The position numbers and the translations under genes were made by a program. A model generated the notes under the pieces. The model was not told the DNA's origin, did no database searches, and saw only the letters and a program-made list of their open reading frames with translations. 64,000 bases of DNA from positions 124,001 through 188,000 of the forward strand of contig NZ_JACHBG010000003.1 of the NCBI RefSeq assembly GCF_014207095.1, in the 5' to 3' direction. This stretch comes from Martinezella lusitana (GTDB lineage Bacteria; Pseudomonadota; Alphaproteobacteria; Rhizobiales; Rhizobiaceae). Positions 62,247 through 64,000 of the stretch are shown here, piece after piece. Numbering within the stretch: the stretch's first letter is position 1; each line of letters opens with the position of its first letter.

Positions 62247-64000
62247 ATGGCAACCACGTCCATGGCCGAGACAACGGGTCGAGGCATGACGAGGGAAGAG
62301 AAGAAGGTCATCTTCGCCTCATCCCTCGGAACAGTGTTCGAATGGTATGACTTCTATCTTTACGGATCCCTGGCTGCCTTCATCGGCACAACCTTCTTCA
62401 GTGATTATCCGGAGGCAACCCGAAACATCTTCGCCCTGCTCGCCTTTGCGGCAGGCTTCCTCGTCCGGCCATTCGGCGCCCTGGTCTTCGGACGCATCGG
62501 CGACCTTGTTGGACGCAAGTACACCTTTCTCGTCACGATCCTGATCATGGGTCTTTCGACCTTCCTGGTTGGCGTTCTTCCGGGATCGGCAAGCTGGGGC
62601 ATCGCCGCCCCTGTCATCCTTATCATCCTGCGTATGCTGCAGGGCCTTGCGCTCGGCGGCGAATATGGCGGGGCCGCCACCTATGTCGCCGAGCATGCGC
62701 CGGACGACAAACGCGGCTATTATACGTCATGGATCCAGACGACGGCGACCCTCGGGCTTTTCCTGTCGCTGATCGTCATCCTGGTCGTTCAAAACGCCAT
62801 GGGTAAGGATGCCTTCGCCACCTGGGGCTGGCGCATTCCTTTCCTCGTATCCTGCCTTCTGCTCGCCATCTCGGTCTGGATCCGCATGTCGCTTAGCGAA
62901 TCCCCGGCCTTCAAAAAGATGAAGGAAGAAGGCAAGGGATCCAAGGCGCCGCTCTCTGAGGCCTTCGGCCAATGGAAAAATGCCAGAATCGCGCTTATCG
63001 CGCTGCTTGGCCTCACCGCCGGTCAGGCTGTCGTCTGGTATACCGGTCAGTTCTATTCGCTGTTCTTCCTGCAGAACGTACTGAAAGTCGATGGCCAGTC
63101 GGTCAATATCATGATCGCGATCGCGCTGTTCATCGGCAGCGGATTCTTCGTGTTCTTCGGCTGGCTTTCCGACAAAATCGGCCGCAAGCCCATCATCATG
63201 GCAGGCCTTGCGCTCGCAATCCTCACCTATTCCACTCTGTTTAACGCGCTGACACGGGCCGCCAATCCGGCTCTTGCCCAGGCGGAGCAGACCATCCATG
63301 CCACTGTTACGGCAGCACCTGGCGACTGCACATTCCAGTTCAACCCTGTGGGAACGGCGAAGTTCAATAATTCCTGCGATATCGCGACCTCGTTTCTGTC
63401 GAAATCATCCGTTCCCTATACGATTGCCGATGGCCCTGCGGGTCAGCCGGCAACGGTCAAGGTCGGCGACGCGACGATAACATCCTATGATGCGACCGCC
63501 GCCGGAAAGGACGCCGCAGCCAAGGGCGTCGCTTTCACGCATGACATGAACCTTGCGCTGCAAAAATCCGGCTTCCCGCTGGCGCGCGATCCAGCCAAGG
63601 TTCCCGACGCAAAACTCGATGCCTTCATCGCAGCAAACCCTGAGCTCGGGCTCAACGCAGCCACGGTTCGAGCTGGCGAAAAGACCGTCACGCCGATCGC
63701 CGATCTCGTCAAGGCCAAGCTTTTGACGGCGGAGCAGGCAGGCGGCGCGACGGACATGCCTGTCTATACGATTGCCAAAGGCGGTGCCTTTAAGATGGTT
63801 GCCGACCCCGCAGGCATCAATTGGCCGCTGACCATCCTCATTCTGACGATCCTCGTCATCTATGTGACCATGGTTTACGGTCCGATCGCCGCCATTCTGG
63901 TGGAGATGTTCCCGACGCGCATCCGCTATACCGGCATGTCGCTGCCTTATCATATCGGCAACGGCTGGTTCGGCGGTCTGCTTCCGGCAACCGTTTTTGC
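62247..64000 (+). CDS. MFS transporter (MHS family) with large periplasmic insert, 3' truncated
   Basis: The frame is open from ATG 62247 (ggagg eight bases before it) to the window edge, at least 584 codons. The N-terminus has the metabolite:H+ symporter signature GTVFEWYDFYLYGSLAAF, then VRPFGALVFGRIGDLVGRKY and GLALGGEYGGAATYVAEHAP. After helix 9 (about residue 335) comes a hydrophilic insert of about 180 residues (63264-63816) with two Cys in GDCTF and NNSCD; helix 10 (LTILILTILVIYVTMVYG) then resumes. By topology the insert is periplasmic. MHS members carry shikimate, proline/betaine, citrate or oxoglutarate; the substrate is unknown. Confidence 0.9.
   Translation, partial: MATTSMAETTGRGMTREEKKVIFASSLGTVFEWYDFYLYGSLAAFIGTTFFSDYPEATRNIFALLAFAAGFLVRPFGALVFGRIGDLVGRKYTFLVTILIMGLSTFLVGVLPGSASWGIAAPVILIILRMLQGLALGGEYGGAATYVAEHAPDDKRGYYTSWIQTTATLGLFLSLIVILVVQNAMGKDAFATWGWRIPFLVSCLLLAISVWIRMSLSESPAFKKMKEEGKGSKAPLSEAFGQWKNARIALIALLGLTAGQAVVWYTGQFYSLFFLQNVLKVDGQSVNIMIAIALFIGSGFFVFFGWLSDKIGRKPIIMAGLALAILTYSTLFNALTRAANPALAQAEQTIHATVTAAPGDCTFQFNPVGTAKFNNSCDIATSFLSKSSVPYTIADGPAGQPATVKVGDATITSYDATAAGKDAAAKGVAFTHDMNLALQKSGFPLARDPAKVPDAKLDAFIAANPELGLNAATVRAGEKTVTPIADLVKAKLLTAEQAGGATDMPVYTIAKGGAFKMVADPAGINWPLTILILTILVIYVTMVYGPIAAILVEMFPTRIRYTGMSLPYHIGNGWFGGLLPATVF

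Overview
The window is about 64 kb of GC-rich (roughly 60%) chromosomal-type DNA. Gene content points to the alphaproteobacterial family Rhizobiaceae, most like Rhizobium: an alpha-galactoside-type transporter with a family 4 glycosidase, PcaQ/PcaR/PobR-regulated protocatechuate genes, a CyaC-type redox adenylate cyclase, a DUF1127 protein, and the gagc...gctc intergenic repeats typical of this family. I see no rRNA or tRNA gene, insertion sequence, prophage or CRISPR array. The first gene is cut by the left edge and the last by the right edge.

Layout. (1) 1-4.2 kb, plus strand: the end of a double ABC ATPase, a GH4 alpha-galactosidase/alpha-glucosidase with a clear terminator, and a fumarylacetoacetase-fold enzyme. 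(2) 4.2-12.0 kb, minus strand: three glycosyltransferases, a large ABC exporter-like protein whose nucleotide-binding domain has lost every catalytic motif, a stand-alone cyclic-nucleotide-binding protein and a CYTH protein. (3) 12.1-18.1 kb, minus: a complete peptide-type ABC importer operon. (4) 18.2-28.4 kb: three class III cyclase-like proteins (one is the heme/2Fe-2S protein CyaC), two methyltransferases, a glycosyltransferase-deacetylase pair, a metallo-beta-lactamase-fold hydrolase and a MarR-type regulator. (5) 28.4-32.6 kb: a fused 5-oxoprolinase/hydantoinase and a GFA-family protein. (6) 32.7-48.2 kb: a complete 4-hydroxybenzoate/protocatechuate catabolic locus. (7) 48.3-64 kb: a cation/proton antiporter, a GGDEF-EAL protein next to a methyltransferase, a two-component system followed by a phospholipid N-methyltransferase-like protein and a DedA protein, a radical SAM protein and two MFS transporters.

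How the genes work together. Region 6 is the most complete story. PobA turns 4-hydroxybenzoate into protocatechuate. A liv-like ABC system probably imports protocatechuate. PcaHG, PcaB, PcaC and PcaD convert it to 3-oxoadipate, and PcaIJ and PcaF produce succinyl-CoA and acetyl-CoA. Matching PcaQ-type boxes lie in front of both the transporter operon and pcaDCHGB, and paired PcaR-type boxes lie between pcaR and pcaIJF.

The least described part is regions 2 and 4. An apparent pseudo-ATPase exporter with a threefold-repeated motif sits with glycosyltransferases and a cyclic-nucleotide sensor, within 20 kb of three cyclase-like proteins. I infer a cAMP-linked system for a surface glycan or glycolipid; this link is a hypothesis from sequence and proximity, not shown.
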